Of a DNA stretch of 64,000 nucleotides, positions 38,376-48,066 are shown piece by piece; positions within the stretch are counted from its first letter, which is position 1, and every line of letters begins with the position of its first letter. The position numbers were made by a program, and so were the translations under genes. Under the pieces are notes generated by a model. It did not search any database, was not told where the DNA came from, and was given only the letters and a program-made list of their open reading frames with translations. The stretch is from NCBI GenBank assembly GCA_016178015.1, contig JACOUB010000032.1:33340-97339 (forward strand). The letters run 5' to 3'. The DNA is from Methylocystis sp. (GTDB taxonomy: Bacteria; Pseudomonadota; Alphaproteobacteria; Rhizobiales; Beijerinckiaceae).

Positions 38376-40058
38376 ATGAACGATACGCCAACGCCATCGC
38401 CCCGCCGCGCCTTCGGGCGCTCGTGGAGCGATTTTCAGCCGACGGAAGCGGAAACGAAGCTCGCCGAAGCGGCGGGCACGGGGGAGGGCTGCGTCCTCGG
38501 GAACGAGGTTCCCGAGAAAGCGACTTTGGAAAACACGATCCGCGCCGGTTTCCTGCGCTTTCTGGCGCTCGGCGGCGACGAGTCGACGCCCGTGCATGAG
38601 ACAGGAGTGCGGCTAAGATACGCCTTCATAAAGGGGGCACTCGACCTTCTAGGCGCGAAGCTACCGTTCGATCTCACGCTTCAGGGTTGCCGCTTCGACT
38701 CGCCGATCGTGCTACAGGGCGCGCGTGGCCGGACGATCTCTTTGGAGGGTAGTCACCTCGTTGGGTTCATGGGAGATCGCCTCCGACTCGACGGCGGCCT
38801 GTTCCTGCTCAAGGTTCACGCAGCAGGCGCAACGCGCCTCGCCGGCGCGCGGATCAAAGGCGATTTCACATGCAGTGGCGGGAAGTTCAACAGCGCGGAC
38901 GGCTCTGCGCTCCACTTCGACGGCGCCGAAATTGGCGGCGCCGTGTTTCTCAATGGCGGCTTTCACGCGAGGGGCGCAACGCGCTTGGCCGGCGCGCGGA
39001 TCGCGGGCGATCTCACATGCAATGGCGGGCGATTCGAGAACGCAGGCGACTATGCGCTCGCCTGCGACAACGCGAAAATCGATGGCGCTCTTTTCTTCTG
39101 TAACGAAAAAAATGCGAAGGGAGAAAACTTTCTCGCTCACGCAGAAGGAATCGTCTCGTTTGCTCATGCGGAAATCGGAACGCTCAGAGACGACCCCGCT
39201 CTTTGGTCAGAGCATTCGCTTCACTTGGAGGGATTTCGGTACCAACGCATCACATCTATGTCGCCGCTCGACGCCAAGACGCGCATTAAATGGCTCTACA
39301 AGCAACAAAAGAGATTTTTAGAAGGGGAGAATTTCGCGCTCCAGCCTTGGACGCATCTCGCCAAGGTGCTGCGCGAGCAAGGCCATTTTCGCGAGGCGGC
39401 GGACGTGGACATCGCCCGCGAAGATCTGCTGCGCGAGGTCGGCCGCATCGCTCCGCGTCCGTCGCTGCGAGGCTGGTGGAAGTATCTCCTGACGCCAGTG
39501 AACGAACGCGCGGAGCGCGACCCCAAATTTTCGACCTCCGCGCAGGCGAAATTGCTCCTGAACCTCGTTCCCTGGGTCGCTCACTGGTTCTATGGCCGCT
39601 TCTCCGGCTATGGCTATAAGCCGGAATGCGTCGTCTATATCGCGTTCGCGTCCTGGCTGGGCTTTGCGGCCTTGTACAGCTGCGCCGCGTCGCGCGGCGT
39701 TTTCGCCCCGAGCAGCCCGCCTGTGTTTCAAAACAAGGACTATGAGCACTGCCGCCCCGAAGCGCCGGCGACGCCCGCCAATGGCAAAGCGAAAATCGGC
39801 AATTGGACGAAGTGTCCGGGGCTTCCCGGTGAATACACGTCTTTCAGCGCTTTGGCCTATTCCGCCGATCTCATCCTGCCGGTGGTGAGCCTCTCGCAAG
39901 CCAAAGACTGGACGCCGATCACTGAGGGCGACCCGTGGCTGTCGCTTGGCTACTGGGTGCGCCGCGCGACATGGTTCGAGGAAATCTTCGGCTGGGTCGC
40001 GGCCCTGACGCTCGCCGCCATCGCCTCCGGCCTCGTCAAGCGCCGAGATGGGGAATAG
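38376..40058 (+). CDS. Membrane protein with beta-solenoid-like repeats
   Basis: A 560-residue protein of unknown function. Residues ~80-280 contain solenoid-like units: a 49-residue unit beginning GATRLAGARIKGDFTCSGGKF is repeated at the DNA level 147 bp later (38826 and 38973). The C-terminal part has a membrane helix (about 415-435), a cysteine-rich loop (CRPEAPAT...WTKCPG), the block FSALAYSADLILPVVSLSQ, and a last helix with RR at the end, a layout seen in some uncharacterised bacterial membrane proteins. It is isolated between repeats and vapBC. Confidence 0.6.
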   Translation: MNDTPTPSPRRAFGRSWSDFQPTEAETKLAEAAGTGEGCVLGNEVPEKATLENTIRAGFLRFLALGGDESTPVHETGVRLRYAFIKGALDLLGAKLPFDLTLQGCRFDSPIVLQGARGRTISLEGSHLVGFMGDRLRLDGGLFLLKVHAAGATRLAGARIKGDFTCSGGKFNSADGSALHFDGAEIGGAVFLNGGFHARGATRLAGARIAGDLTCNGGRFENAGDYALACDNAKIDGALFFCNEKNAKGENFLAHAEGIVSFAHAEIGTLRDDPALWSEHSLHLEGFRYQRITSMSPLDAKTRIKWLYKQQKRFLEGENFALQPWTHLAKVLREQGHFREAADVDIAREDLLREVGRIAPRPSLRGWWKYLLTPVNERAERDPKFSTSAQAKLLLNLVPWVAHWFYGRFSGYGYKPECVVYIAFASWLGFAALYSCAASRGVFAPSSPPVFQNKDYEHCRPEAPATPANGKAKIGNWTKCPGLPGEYTSFSALAYSADLILPVVSLSQAKDWTPITEGDPWLSLGYWVRRATWFEEIFGWVAALTLAAIASGLVKRRDGE

Positions 40059-40087
40059 GGAAGGGCGCGAATAAGGATTTCGGAAGA

Positions 40088-40507
40088 TCAATCCGCCGGC
40101 CCCGTCCAGTCCGTCACTTTCACCAAGGGCGCGAGCCGTAAAAGCGTCGCGTCGTTGGAGACGAGCGTTGCGCCCGCCGCCTTGGCGTGCGCCGCGATCA
40201 ACATGTCCATGTTCGTGAGCGATCGACCCTTCTTTTCGAGGGAATGACGCAACGCTGCATATTCAGCCGCCGCTTCGGAGGTCCAAGGCAAGATCGAAAC
40301 ATGCGACAGGAAATTTTCAACGAGCGCCGCCAGTTTCGGCGCGTTCGGCTTTCGCGCGACGCCGAAACGAAGTTCGGCTTCCGTCAGGACCGATATTGCC
40401 TGGCGCGACAGGGGAACCGAAAGGAGCCGTTGCCGCAACGGCGCCGACGCGCCCTTGATGATGAAGCTCGCCGTGTTGGTGTCGAGCATGAAAAGCGTTG
40501 CAGACAT
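40088..40507 (-). CDS. vapC: VapC-type PIN domain toxin
   Basis: A 139-residue PIN ribonuclease. Acidic residues: Asp in FMLDTNTAS, Glu in TEAELRFGV, Asp in SLTNMDMLIAAHA and the late Asn/Asp in LVSNDATLLRL. This is the FitB/VapC arrangement. It lies nine bases after vapB, forming a module that is likely autoregulated by VapB-VapC. Confidence 0.9.
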   Translation of the reverse strand: MSATLFMLDTNTASFIIKGASAPLRQRLLSVPLSRQAISVLTEAELRFGVARKPNAPKLAALVENFLSHVSILPWTSEAAAEYAALRHSLEKKGRSLTNMDMLIAAHAKAAGATLVSNDATLLRLAPLVKVTDWTGPAD

Positions 40508-40516
40508 TGCGCGAGA

Positions 40517-40759
40517 TCAGGGAAAGTCGCGCTGCGGCGGCGGGCTCCTGTCGCGGTCGTCCATGAAATCCGAAGGGACTTCGATTTTCGCCGCCAGCTC
40601 GAAGAAATCCGCCCAGTCGGTCGGCCTCTTGGACAAAATAACGTCGCCCGTCGCCGCGTCGCGACGGATATAGACTTCGTCCCCTTCGAATTTGAATTGC
40701 GCGGGCAAGCGCACCGCTTGGCTGCGGCCATTTCGGAACAGCTTGGCGGTCGCGGGCAT
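40517..40759 (-). CDS. vapB: VapB-type antitoxin
   Basis: An 80-residue swapped-hairpin (AbrB-like) protein: [20 protein letters not shown] is the VapB DNA-binding signature, followed by a tail that would wrap the toxin ([19 protein letters not shown]). ATG ending at 40759. A short palindrome 20 bp upstream (40779-40792) is a candidate operator. Confidence 0.9.
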   Translation of the reverse strand: MPATAKLFRNGRSQAVRLPAQFKFEGDEVYIRRDAATGDVILSKRPTDWADFFELAAKIEVPSDFMDDRDRSPPPQRDFP

Positions 40760-40778
40760 GGACGCTCCCTTTTTGGTC

Positions 40779-40792
40779 TATATTGTGATATA
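40779..40792. promoter_or_regulatory. Candidate vapBC operator
   Basis: TATAT-TGTG-ATATA, a perfect 5-bp palindrome, lies 20 bp upstream of vapB and overlaps a plausible -10 box. It is AT-rich in GC-rich surroundings. Confidence 0.4.
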
Positions 40793-40830
40793 TACCGGCG
40801 AGGGTCCTGGCGCAAGATGACGAAAGATTC

Positions 40831-42063
40831 TCACATCCCGCCCAAAATCTCCGCCACGGTGAAGATGTCCTTGTCACCGCGCCCGCACAGATTCATCACC
40901 ATGATGTGGTCCTGCGGCTTTTTCGGCGCGAGTTCGATCACCTTGGCGAGCGCATGGGCGGGCTCCAAGGCCGGGATGATGCCTTCCAGCTTGGAGCAGA
41001 GCTGGAAGGCATTCAGCGCCTCCTTGTCGGTGGCGTTGAGATATTTCACGCGACCCGACTCGTGCAGCCAGGAATGTTCCGGCCCGACGCCGGGATAATC
41101 GAGGCCGGCCGAAATCGAATGACCCTCGAGAATCTGGCCGTCGTCGTCCATCAGCAGATAGGTGCGGTTGCCGTGCAGCACGCCCGGCCGTCCGCCGGTC
41201 AGCGAGGCCGCATGGCCGTTCGGCACATCGATGCCATGGCCCGCCGCCTCGACGCCATAGATTTCGACCCCTGGGTCGTCGAGAAAGGGGTGAAACAGGC
41301 CGATGGCGTTGGAGCCGCCGCCGATGCACGCGACCAGCGAATCCGGCAGACGCCCCTCCGCCGCGATGATCTGTTCGCGCGTCTCATTGCCGATGATCGA
41401 CTGGAAATCGCGCACCATGGCGGGATAGGGATGCGGTCCCGCCACCGTGCCGATGCAATAGAAGGTGTCGGCGACGTTGGTGACCCAATCGCGCAGCGCT
41501 TCGTTCATCGCATCTTTCAGCGTGCGCGCGCCCGATTGCACGGGGCGCACTTCGGCGCCCAGCATCTTCATGCGAAAGACGTTCGGTTTCTGCCGCTCGA
41601 CGTCGACCGCGCCCATGTAGACGACGCATTCGAGGCCGAAGCGCGCGCAGGCGGTGGCGGCGGCGACGCCATGCTGGCCGGCGCCGGTTTCGGCGATGAT
41701 GCGCTGCTTGCCCATGCGCCGGGCGAGCAGGATCTGCCCCAGCACATTGTTGATCTTGTGCGCGCCGGTGTGATTGAGTTCGTCGCGCTTGAAATAAATT
41801 TTCGCGCCGCCGTCGCCGCCGGCCCGCAGATGCTCGGTCATGCGTTCGGCGAAATAGAGCGGGCTGGGACGCCCGACGTAGTGCTTCAGCAGATCGTCGA
41901 GTTCGCGCTGGAACGCCGGATCGGCCTTGGCTTCTCCGTAGGCGCGTTCGAGATCGAGAACGAGCGGCATCAGCGTTTCGGCGACGAAGCGGCCGCCGAA
42001 GATGCCGAACCGGCCGTTCTCGTCGGGGCCGGTGCGGAAGGAATTGGGAGCTTGTGTGTTCAA
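40831..42063 (-). CDS. trpB: Tryptophan synthase beta chain
   Basis: A 410-residue PLP enzyme joining indole and serine. The PLP Lys is in [28 protein letters not shown] and [10 protein letters not shown] (phosphate loop) are family blocks. The start is a TTG ending at 42063 ([16 protein letters not shown]) with GAGG eight bases earlier. It follows trpF. The usual trpA is absent: vapBC occupies the downstream position. Confidence 0.94.
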   Translation of the reverse strand: MNTQAPNSFRTGPDENGRFGIFGGRFVAETLMPLVLDLERAYGEAKADPAFQRELDDLLKHYVGRPSPLYFAERMTEHLRAGGDGGAKIYFKRDELNHTGAHKINNVLGQILLARRMGKQRIIAETGAGQHGVAAATACARFGLECVVYMGAVDVERQKPNVFRMKMLGAEVRPVQSGARTLKDAMNEALRDWVTNVADTFYCIGTVAGPHPYPAMVRDFQSIIGNETREQIIAAEGRLPDSLVACIGGGSNAIGLFHPFLDDPGVEIYGVEAAGHGIDVPNGHAASLTGGRPGVLHGNRTYLLMDDDGQILEGHSISAGLDYPGVGPEHSWLHESGRVKYLNATDKEALNAFQLCSKLEGIIPALEPAHALAKVIELAPKKPQDHIMVMNLCGRGDKDIFTVAEILGGM

Positions 42064-42097
42064 CGCGCGGTCCTCGCGGGTTGGGAGCGCCGCCTTA

Positions 42098-42763
42098 TTA
42101 GACCGTTCCTCCCTGCGATGAAAGCGTTCGAACGGCCTCGATGAAGGCGATGATGCGGCCCTCGTCTTTGACGCCTCGCGCGCTCTCGACGCCGGAGGAG
42201 ACATCGACTCCCGGCGCGCCAGTTAGTCGCAGGGCTTCCCCGACATTGTCCGCGTTTAACCCGCCCGACAGCAGCCACTTGCCGGGAAAGGACAGATTCC
42301 GCAACAGCCGCCAATCGAAGCTGCGGCCGGCCCCGCCGGGAACGGAGGCGTCCGGCGCTGGCTTGGCGTCGAGCAGCATGATGTCGGCGACGCCTTCATA
42401 GGCGGCGGCGCCTCGCACATCCTCGGCGCGAGCGACGCCGACCGCCTTCATGACCGGCAACCCGAATCGCGCTTTCACCTCGCCGACGCGCGCCGGCGTC
42501 TCGCGCCCATGCAGTTGCAGGAGAGCCGGTTGCAGAGCGGCGACGATCGCTTCGATCTCTTCGTCGCTCGCGTCCACGGTGAGCGCCACCTTGCGAATGC
42601 GTCCCTGCGCCCGTCGCCCGAGCTCGCGCGCGGCGTCGAGCCCGATATGACGCGGGCTCTTCTCGAAGAAGACGAACCCCGCCATATCGGCGCCGGCCGC
42701 AACCGTCGCCTCGAGCGTTTCCGCCGTGGATAATCCGCAGATCTTTACTGTGACGGCGTTCAA
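42098..42763 (-). CDS. trpF: Phosphoribosylanthranilate isomerase
   Basis: A 221-residue TIM barrel. The N-terminal [14 protein letters not shown] holds the catalytic Cys, and Asp lies in [27 protein letters not shown] is the C-terminal phosphate-binding block. The start is a TTG ending at 42763; an upstream ATG is out of frame. The spacing to trpB (34 bp) suggests one operon. Confidence 0.92.
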   Translation of the reverse strand: MNAVTVKICGLSTAETLEATVAAGADMAGFVFFEKSPRHIGLDAARELGRRAQGRIRKVALTVDASDEEIEAIVAALQPALLQLHGRETPARVGEVKARFGLPVMKAVGVARAEDVRGAAAYEGVADIMLLDAKPAPDASVPGGAGRSFDWRLLRNLSFPGKWLLSGGLNADNVGEALRLTGAPGVDVSSGVESARGVKDEGRIIAFIEAVRTLSSQGGTV

Positions 42764-42800
42764 GAAACCATGCTCCGCCGACGCTGGAAGGAATCGCCTT

Positions 42801-42873
42801 TCCCATTCACGCGCGGCTGTCGGGGGAAAGAGTTGGGTGAATCGATTTGGCGCGGGCGCATGCTCCGCAAAGC
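42801..42873. repeat. Long repeat, family B, copy 2 (inverted)
   Basis: Near-identical inverted copy of 8243-8313 (for example GAGTTGGGTGAATCGATTTG). It lies just upstream of trpF. Confidence 0.75.
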
Positions 42874-43021
42874 CGAGCGTTCTCGGTTATTTTCTGGGCG
42901 TCCGCGCCCGCCGGCGGGCGGCGCCGCTTCGAGCGCCGCCAGAGCGCCGCCATCGAGCAGCCCCGCCCGTAAACCCAAGCAAACGAAACATCAAAACCTC
43001 GCCAGACCAGCTGAGTTTAAG

Positions 43022-43609
43022 CTACGCATGATTTCCCCAGACAGCCCCGCGCCCGCGGGGAGAGGGAACGCCCTCGAGCGATTCAGTCGGGTTGTCGCCA
43101 ACAGGTCCCGCCAACGCCCGCTCGCCCAAGGCGATCAGAGCCGCGCGCAACGCCTCGTCCGTCACGCCCTCCGTCGCCGCCCTTGCTTTGGCGCGCGCCG
43201 CGGCGTCTGGGGGCGCGACCTTGCGGGGCGCGGCGCCGTCCTCGCCCAGCGGCTCCTGGCGAATGGCGATGCGGCCGACGCACCGCCAGCCCAGATGCGC
43301 GTTTACGCGCGCGACAATCGCGTCGCTCATGTGTTGAATATCGAGCCCGAAGCCCGGCTCGACGCGCAGCACCAAGATCGCCGGCTCTTCCCGCTTGTCG
43401 GGAGCGCGCGATTTGGCGCGCGGCGGCCATTGCAAGCGGATCGGCCGGCACATGGCGGCGATCCGCGCGCCGATGATCGCCTCCCAGCGCACGAGCAGCG
43501 ACGATTCGGCAAACCCCTGCCGCGCGACCAGCGGGTCCAGCGCGCGGTTGACGAGATCCGCGAGCGGGCGCGACCTTTGTTTGGGACGGCCGGCGCCGGA
43601 TATGCTCAT
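43022..43609 (-). CDS. DUF721 domain protein
   Basis: A 195-residue protein. The DUF721 core (about 20-100) reads LADLVNRALDPLVARQGFAESSLLVRWEAIIG and later LVLRVEPGFGLDIQHMSDAI. DUF721 includes DciA-like helicase loaders, but the alphaproteobacterial form next to mutY is not assigned a role. The last ~15 residues (PSPRGRGAVWGNHA) come from a palindromic repeat, so the natural end is probably earlier. ATG ending at 43609; divergent from mutY. Confidence 0.82.
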   Translation of the reverse strand: MSISGAGRPKQRSRPLADLVNRALDPLVARQGFAESSLLVRWEAIIGARIAAMCRPIRLQWPPRAKSRAPDKREEPAILVLRVEPGFGLDIQHMSDAIVARVNAHLGWRCVGRIAIRQEPLGEDGAAPRKVAPPDAAARAKARAATEGVTDEALRAALIALGERALAGPVGDNPTESLEGVPSPRGRGAVWGNHA

Positions 43610-43734
43610 GTGCACGCCTCTCCCTTGCGCAATTCGCCTTCGTCCCGCTATTTGTCGCCGGCGATGGTAGCCGCTCCTGCTAAGATACGAAAGCCCAAGT
43701 CGGCGCAACTCCAGGGTAATCGGATGAACGATTT

Positions 43735-43916
43735 TCCTCATCCTGAGGAGCCCGCGAAGCGGGCGTCTCGAAGGACGAGGAAATCGTTCTGTACGAAGTC
43801 ATCTTCGCCCTCGTGCTTCGAGACGCGCCACCGATCTCGGGTTTACCCGAGATCGGATTTACGATGCCCAAGTCGGGCAGGCCCGACTTGGGGTGGCGCT
43901 CCTCAGCATGAGGGCG
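43735..43916. repeat. Intergenic palindromic repeat, family H, copy 1
   Basis: CCTCATCCTGAGGAGC, GCGTCTCGAAGGACGAGG, then CCTCGTGCTTCGAGACGC and GCTCCTCAGCATGAGG. Inside the right half lies another set of hairpins: GATCTCGGG/CCCGAGATC and CCCAAGTCGGGC/GCCCGACTTGGG, bounded by GCGCCACC/GGTGGCGC. The element runs over the first codons of mutY. A shorter relative is at 47229-47293. Confidence 0.78.
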
Positions 43917-44972
43917 AAGGCGCGCCGCAACCGCCGCGATCTGCCGTGGCGCGCGCCGCCGGGCGAGACGCCCGACCCTTACGCGGTGTGGCTGTCCGAG
44001 ATCATGCTGCAACAGACCACGGTCGCAGCCGCCAAGCCCTATTTTGCCGCTTTCCTGTCACGTTGGCCGCACGTGGAGGCGCTGGCCAAGGCGCCGCTCG
44101 ACGAGGCGATGAAAGCCTGGGCGGGCCTCGGCTATTACGCGCGGGCGCGCAATATGCACGCTTGCGCGGGGCTCGTCGCAACAAAATATCGTGGACGCTT
44201 TCCGACGAGCGAGCTTGAACTCCGCGAGCTGCCGGGCGTCGGGCCATACACGGCGGCGGCGATCGCGGCGATCGCCTTCAACCGGCCGGCAATCGTGGTG
44301 GATGGCAACATCCAGCGCGTGGTCGCGCGGCTGTTCGCGGTTTCCGAGCCGCCGCGTCAAGCCAGGACGAGGATAGCCGAACTGCTGGCAAGCCTGCTGT
44401 CGCCCGAGCGGCCGGGCGATTTCGCGCAAGGATTGATGGACCTCGGCGCCGGCGTCTGCACGGCGCGCGCGCCAAGCTGCGGCGCTTGCCCGTTCGCCGG
44501 CGCCTGCGAGGCGGCGCGGCGCGGCGAAGCTGAGGCTTTTCCCGTGAAAGCGCCGAGGACGCCGAAACCCAATCGCAAGGGCGCGGCCTTCGTTCTGCGC
44601 TGCGCAGAGCTGACGCTTCTTCGCACGCGGCCGCCGCGCGGGCTGCTCGGCGCCATGACGGAATTTCCGACGACGCCCTTCGAGGAGGATTTCGATGTTT
44701 CCAAAGCGCGCGCGATGGCGCCGCTGCCCGCGAAATGGCGCCTGTTAGACGGCGATGTCGAGCACGTGTTCACCCATTTCCGCCTCGAACTCGCCGTTTT
44801 CATCGCGCGCGTCGCGCCGCCGGTCCCTCGGATCGAAAATTACCGCTGGGCGCCAGCGCGGGATCTCGACCGAGAGGGCTTGCCGACATTGATGCGCAAG
44901 GTCGCCGTCCATGCCGGGCTGATTCGTTCGGGCAGCGCAAGGAAACATGGGAATGATATGGAATCCGGCTGA
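43893..44972 (+). CDS. mutY: A/G-specific adenine glycosylase MutY
   Basis: A 359-residue base-excision enzyme removing adenine opposite 8-oxoguanine. Catalytic Glu in SEIMLQQTT, the helix-hairpin-helix LPGVGPYTAAAIAA and Asp in VVDGNIQRV are in order; the iron-sulfur cluster is CTARAPSCGACPFAGAC (C-x6-C-x2-C-x5-C). The C-terminal NUDIX-like domain is present. The start (GTG at 43893) and first ~7 residues (ALLSMRA) lie inside a palindromic repeat, and the usual LLxWY N-terminal segment is replaced. Confidence 0.88.
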   Translation: MALLSMRAKARRNRRDLPWRAPPGETPDPYAVWLSEIMLQQTTVAAAKPYFAAFLSRWPHVEALAKAPLDEAMKAWAGLGYYARARNMHACAGLVATKYRGRFPTSELELRELPGVGPYTAAAIAAIAFNRPAIVVDGNIQRVVARLFAVSEPPRQARTRIAELLASLLSPERPGDFAQGLMDLGAGVCTARAPSCGACPFAGACEAARRGEAEAFPVKAPRTPKPNRKGAAFVLRCAELTLLRTRPPRGLLGAMTEFPTTPFEEDFDVSKARAMAPLPAKWRLLDGDVEHVFTHFRLELAVFIARVAPPVPRIENYRWAPARDLDREGLPTLMRKVAVHAGLIRSGSARKHGNDMESG

Positions 44973-44996
44973 TCAGTTCCGTTTCGCGAATACCCC

Positions 44997-45150
44997 CAGC
45001 CCCTCTCCTCACCTCTCCCCGCAAGCGGGGAGAGGGGGCAATCGGCGTGGGCGGCGTTGGGATCGCGTCGCAAATCGAGGAGAAAGCGCAACGTCCGCCG
45101 CCTCCTCTCCCCGCGTGCGGGGAGAGGTACGGTGAGGGGCCAGGGGTTTG
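44997..45150. repeat. Intergenic palindromic repeat, family D, copy 2
   Basis: CTCTCCCCGCAAGCGGGGAG and CTCTCCCCGCGTGCGGGGAG at the two ends with CACCTC and GTGAGGGG links. Between the convergent mutY and ccrM. Confidence 0.75.
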
Positions 45151-45219
45151 GCCTCGATCTCATGGATCGCGATGGTCCGAACGGATCAAGCGGATTTCGT
45201 ATGAGAATTTCGGCGACGC

Positions 45220-46425
<1,206 letters not shown>

Positions 46426-46545
46426 TCATGGCGGGTCGTGGTAAAAGCGAAGTTTAAGGAGCGAATGTGGCGGCGTGTCTTTTTCGAACGGCTTCGTTAA
46501 AAAAGAACAGATTTGCAGAGGCCACGGCCGGCTGGCCCGAGGCGA

Positions 46546-47148
46546 TCATTTGCCGCGCAGCGGCGCAAAACTCATGCGGTGGAACGGCGTCGGCCCCAAG
46601 GCCGTCAGCGCCTGCAGGTGGCTCTTGGTCGCATAGCCGGCGTTGGCTTCGAAACCATAGCCCGGGTAAAGCGTGGCGAGATGTCGCATCAGCCGGTCGC
46701 GCGTGACCTTCGCCACGATCGAGGCTGCGGCGATCGACAGCGAGGCGGCGTCGCCTTTGACGATCGCTTGGCCCGGACAAGGCAGGTCCGGCAAATCGCG
46801 TCCGTCCACCAACACCAGCTGCGGCCTGACGGACAGCCCGGCGATCGCCCGCGCCATGGCGAGGAGCGAAGCCTTGCGGATATCCGACCCGTCGATTTCG
46901 CCGGCCGACGCGAAGGCGACGCCGACAGCCAGAGCGCGCGTCACGATTGTCTCGAACGCCGCCTCCCGCTGCGTTGCGGTGAGCGCCTTGGAATCGTCGA
47001 CGCCGTGCGGCAGGCGGGCGGGGTCGAGGATGACCGCCGCCGCCGCCACCGGCCCCGCAAGCGGTCCGCGCCCCGCCTCGTCGACGCCAGCGACCGGCCA
47101 GCAGTTCTCGCGGAGGGAGCGCCTTTCGAGGCCGAAATGAGGAGGCAT
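46546..47148 (-). CDS. rnhB: Ribonuclease HII
   Basis: A 200-residue RNase HII that nicks RNA-DNA hybrids. VAGVDEAGRGPLAGPVAAAA carries the first Asp and Glu; VLVDGRDL and the later GDAASLSIAAASIVAKVTRD hold the others. ATG ending at 47148. It is followed on the same strand by ccrM, a common order in alphaproteobacteria. Confidence 0.94.
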   Translation of the reverse strand: MPPHFGLERRSLRENCWPVAGVDEAGRGPLAGPVAAAAVILDPARLPHGVDDSKALTATQREAAFETIVTRALAVGVAFASAGEIDGSDIRKASLLAMARAIAGLSVRPQLVLVDGRDLPDLPCPGQAIVKGDAASLSIAAASIVAKVTRDRLMRHLATLYPGYGFEANAGYATKSHLQALTALGPTPFHRMSFAPLRGK

Positions 47149-47228
47149 TGGCGTCGCGTTTTTTCCAGATCGTCCGGCAAGAAGATCACAAAATCGCCGC
47201 CGGCGACAGACGCCTTCCTCAAGGCGCG

Positions 47229-47293
47229 GCGGAGGCCCTCGCCCTCGTGCTTCGAGACGGCGACTCCGCCGCCTCCTCGGGCCATGAGGGTGA
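47229..47293. repeat. Intergenic palindromic repeat, family H, copy 2
   Basis: CCCTCGTGCTTCGAGACG and CCTCCTCGGGCCATGAGGGTG mirror the right half of the element at 43735-43916. It lies in the 374-bp gap between rnhB and the next gene; a CGAAAAG/CTTTTCG hairpin (47463-47482) there resembles part of family A. Confidence 0.65.
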
Positions 47294-47522
47294 GGACGTT
47301 TGGTCCTTCCTCAGATCGCCTCTAGGTTGTATGGCGGTAAAGGTGGCGTTAAGGGTTGCCCTGGGGCGCGGAACAGGCCACACTTCAGGCGCAGCGCTCG
47401 AGCGAAATCCGCCAAGATTGACGGGCTTTCGCTCTATGGCTTTGTTTTAACGCGTGATCTGATCCGAAAAGCCAGCAACTTTTCGAACATCGCGCTTTGA
47501 CCTGGACGAGAGGAGGAAGCCC

Positions 47523-48041
47523 ATGGAAAGCAGCAGCGCAGAGGCGTTGGAAACGAACTTGGCCGACATCAACCATTTGCCTTCGTCCGCAAGAACGACG
47601 GCGATGACGATCGGCGCAACGCCGGTCGATTTCGACGACGGCGACGACCGCAATCGCGTTTTCCAGCGGCTGGTGACCACGGACGACGATGTCGCTGGCC
47701 TGGTCGCATATTCGATTTACAAGCAAAACAAGCTCGATTGGTTGCTGGCGTTCGAAAAACGCCTTAGCCGGCCTCCCGAGGAGGCGGAGATCGCCGCATA
47801 CATCATCGGCGAGAGCACGCCGCGCCGCTTGGCGACCTATCGGCATCTGGCTGTATCGACGCTGCGAGGCTCTGGCCTCAACGCCGGGGACAACGCCGAT
47901 CGGCCGAGCGCTCTGCCGCCTTATGCACGCTCCAGCGCTGGTTTTGCGGAAGCCTCTACAGTGGTTTCTTACCTCATATTCGCGGTCGTGGTGTTGATCG
48001 CCCTATTCCTCGCGGCGCGCTTCGGCCTCGTGCTCAAATAA
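47523..48041 (+). CDS. Hypothetical tail-anchored protein
   Basis: A 172-residue protein of unknown function. The middle (about 65-110) is SIYKQNKLDWLLAFEKRLSR followed by EAEIAAYIIGESTPRRLATYRHLA; the C-terminus is one membrane helix (STVVSYLIFAVVVLIALFLA), so it is probably anchored in the membrane with its N-terminus in the cytoplasm. GAGGAGG lies just before the ATG at 47523. No neighbours suggest a role. Confidence 0.6.
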   Translation: MESSSAEALETNLADINHLPSSARTTAMTIGATPVDFDDGDDRNRVFQRLVTTDDDVAGLVAYSIYKQNKLDWLLAFEKRLSRPPEEAEIAAYIIGESTPRRLATYRHLAVSTLRGSGLNAGDNADRPSALPPYARSSAGFAEASTVVSYLIFAVVVLIALFLAARFGLVLK

Positions 48042-48066
48042 GCAGCCCGGTCGCAGAAGCTCGCGC

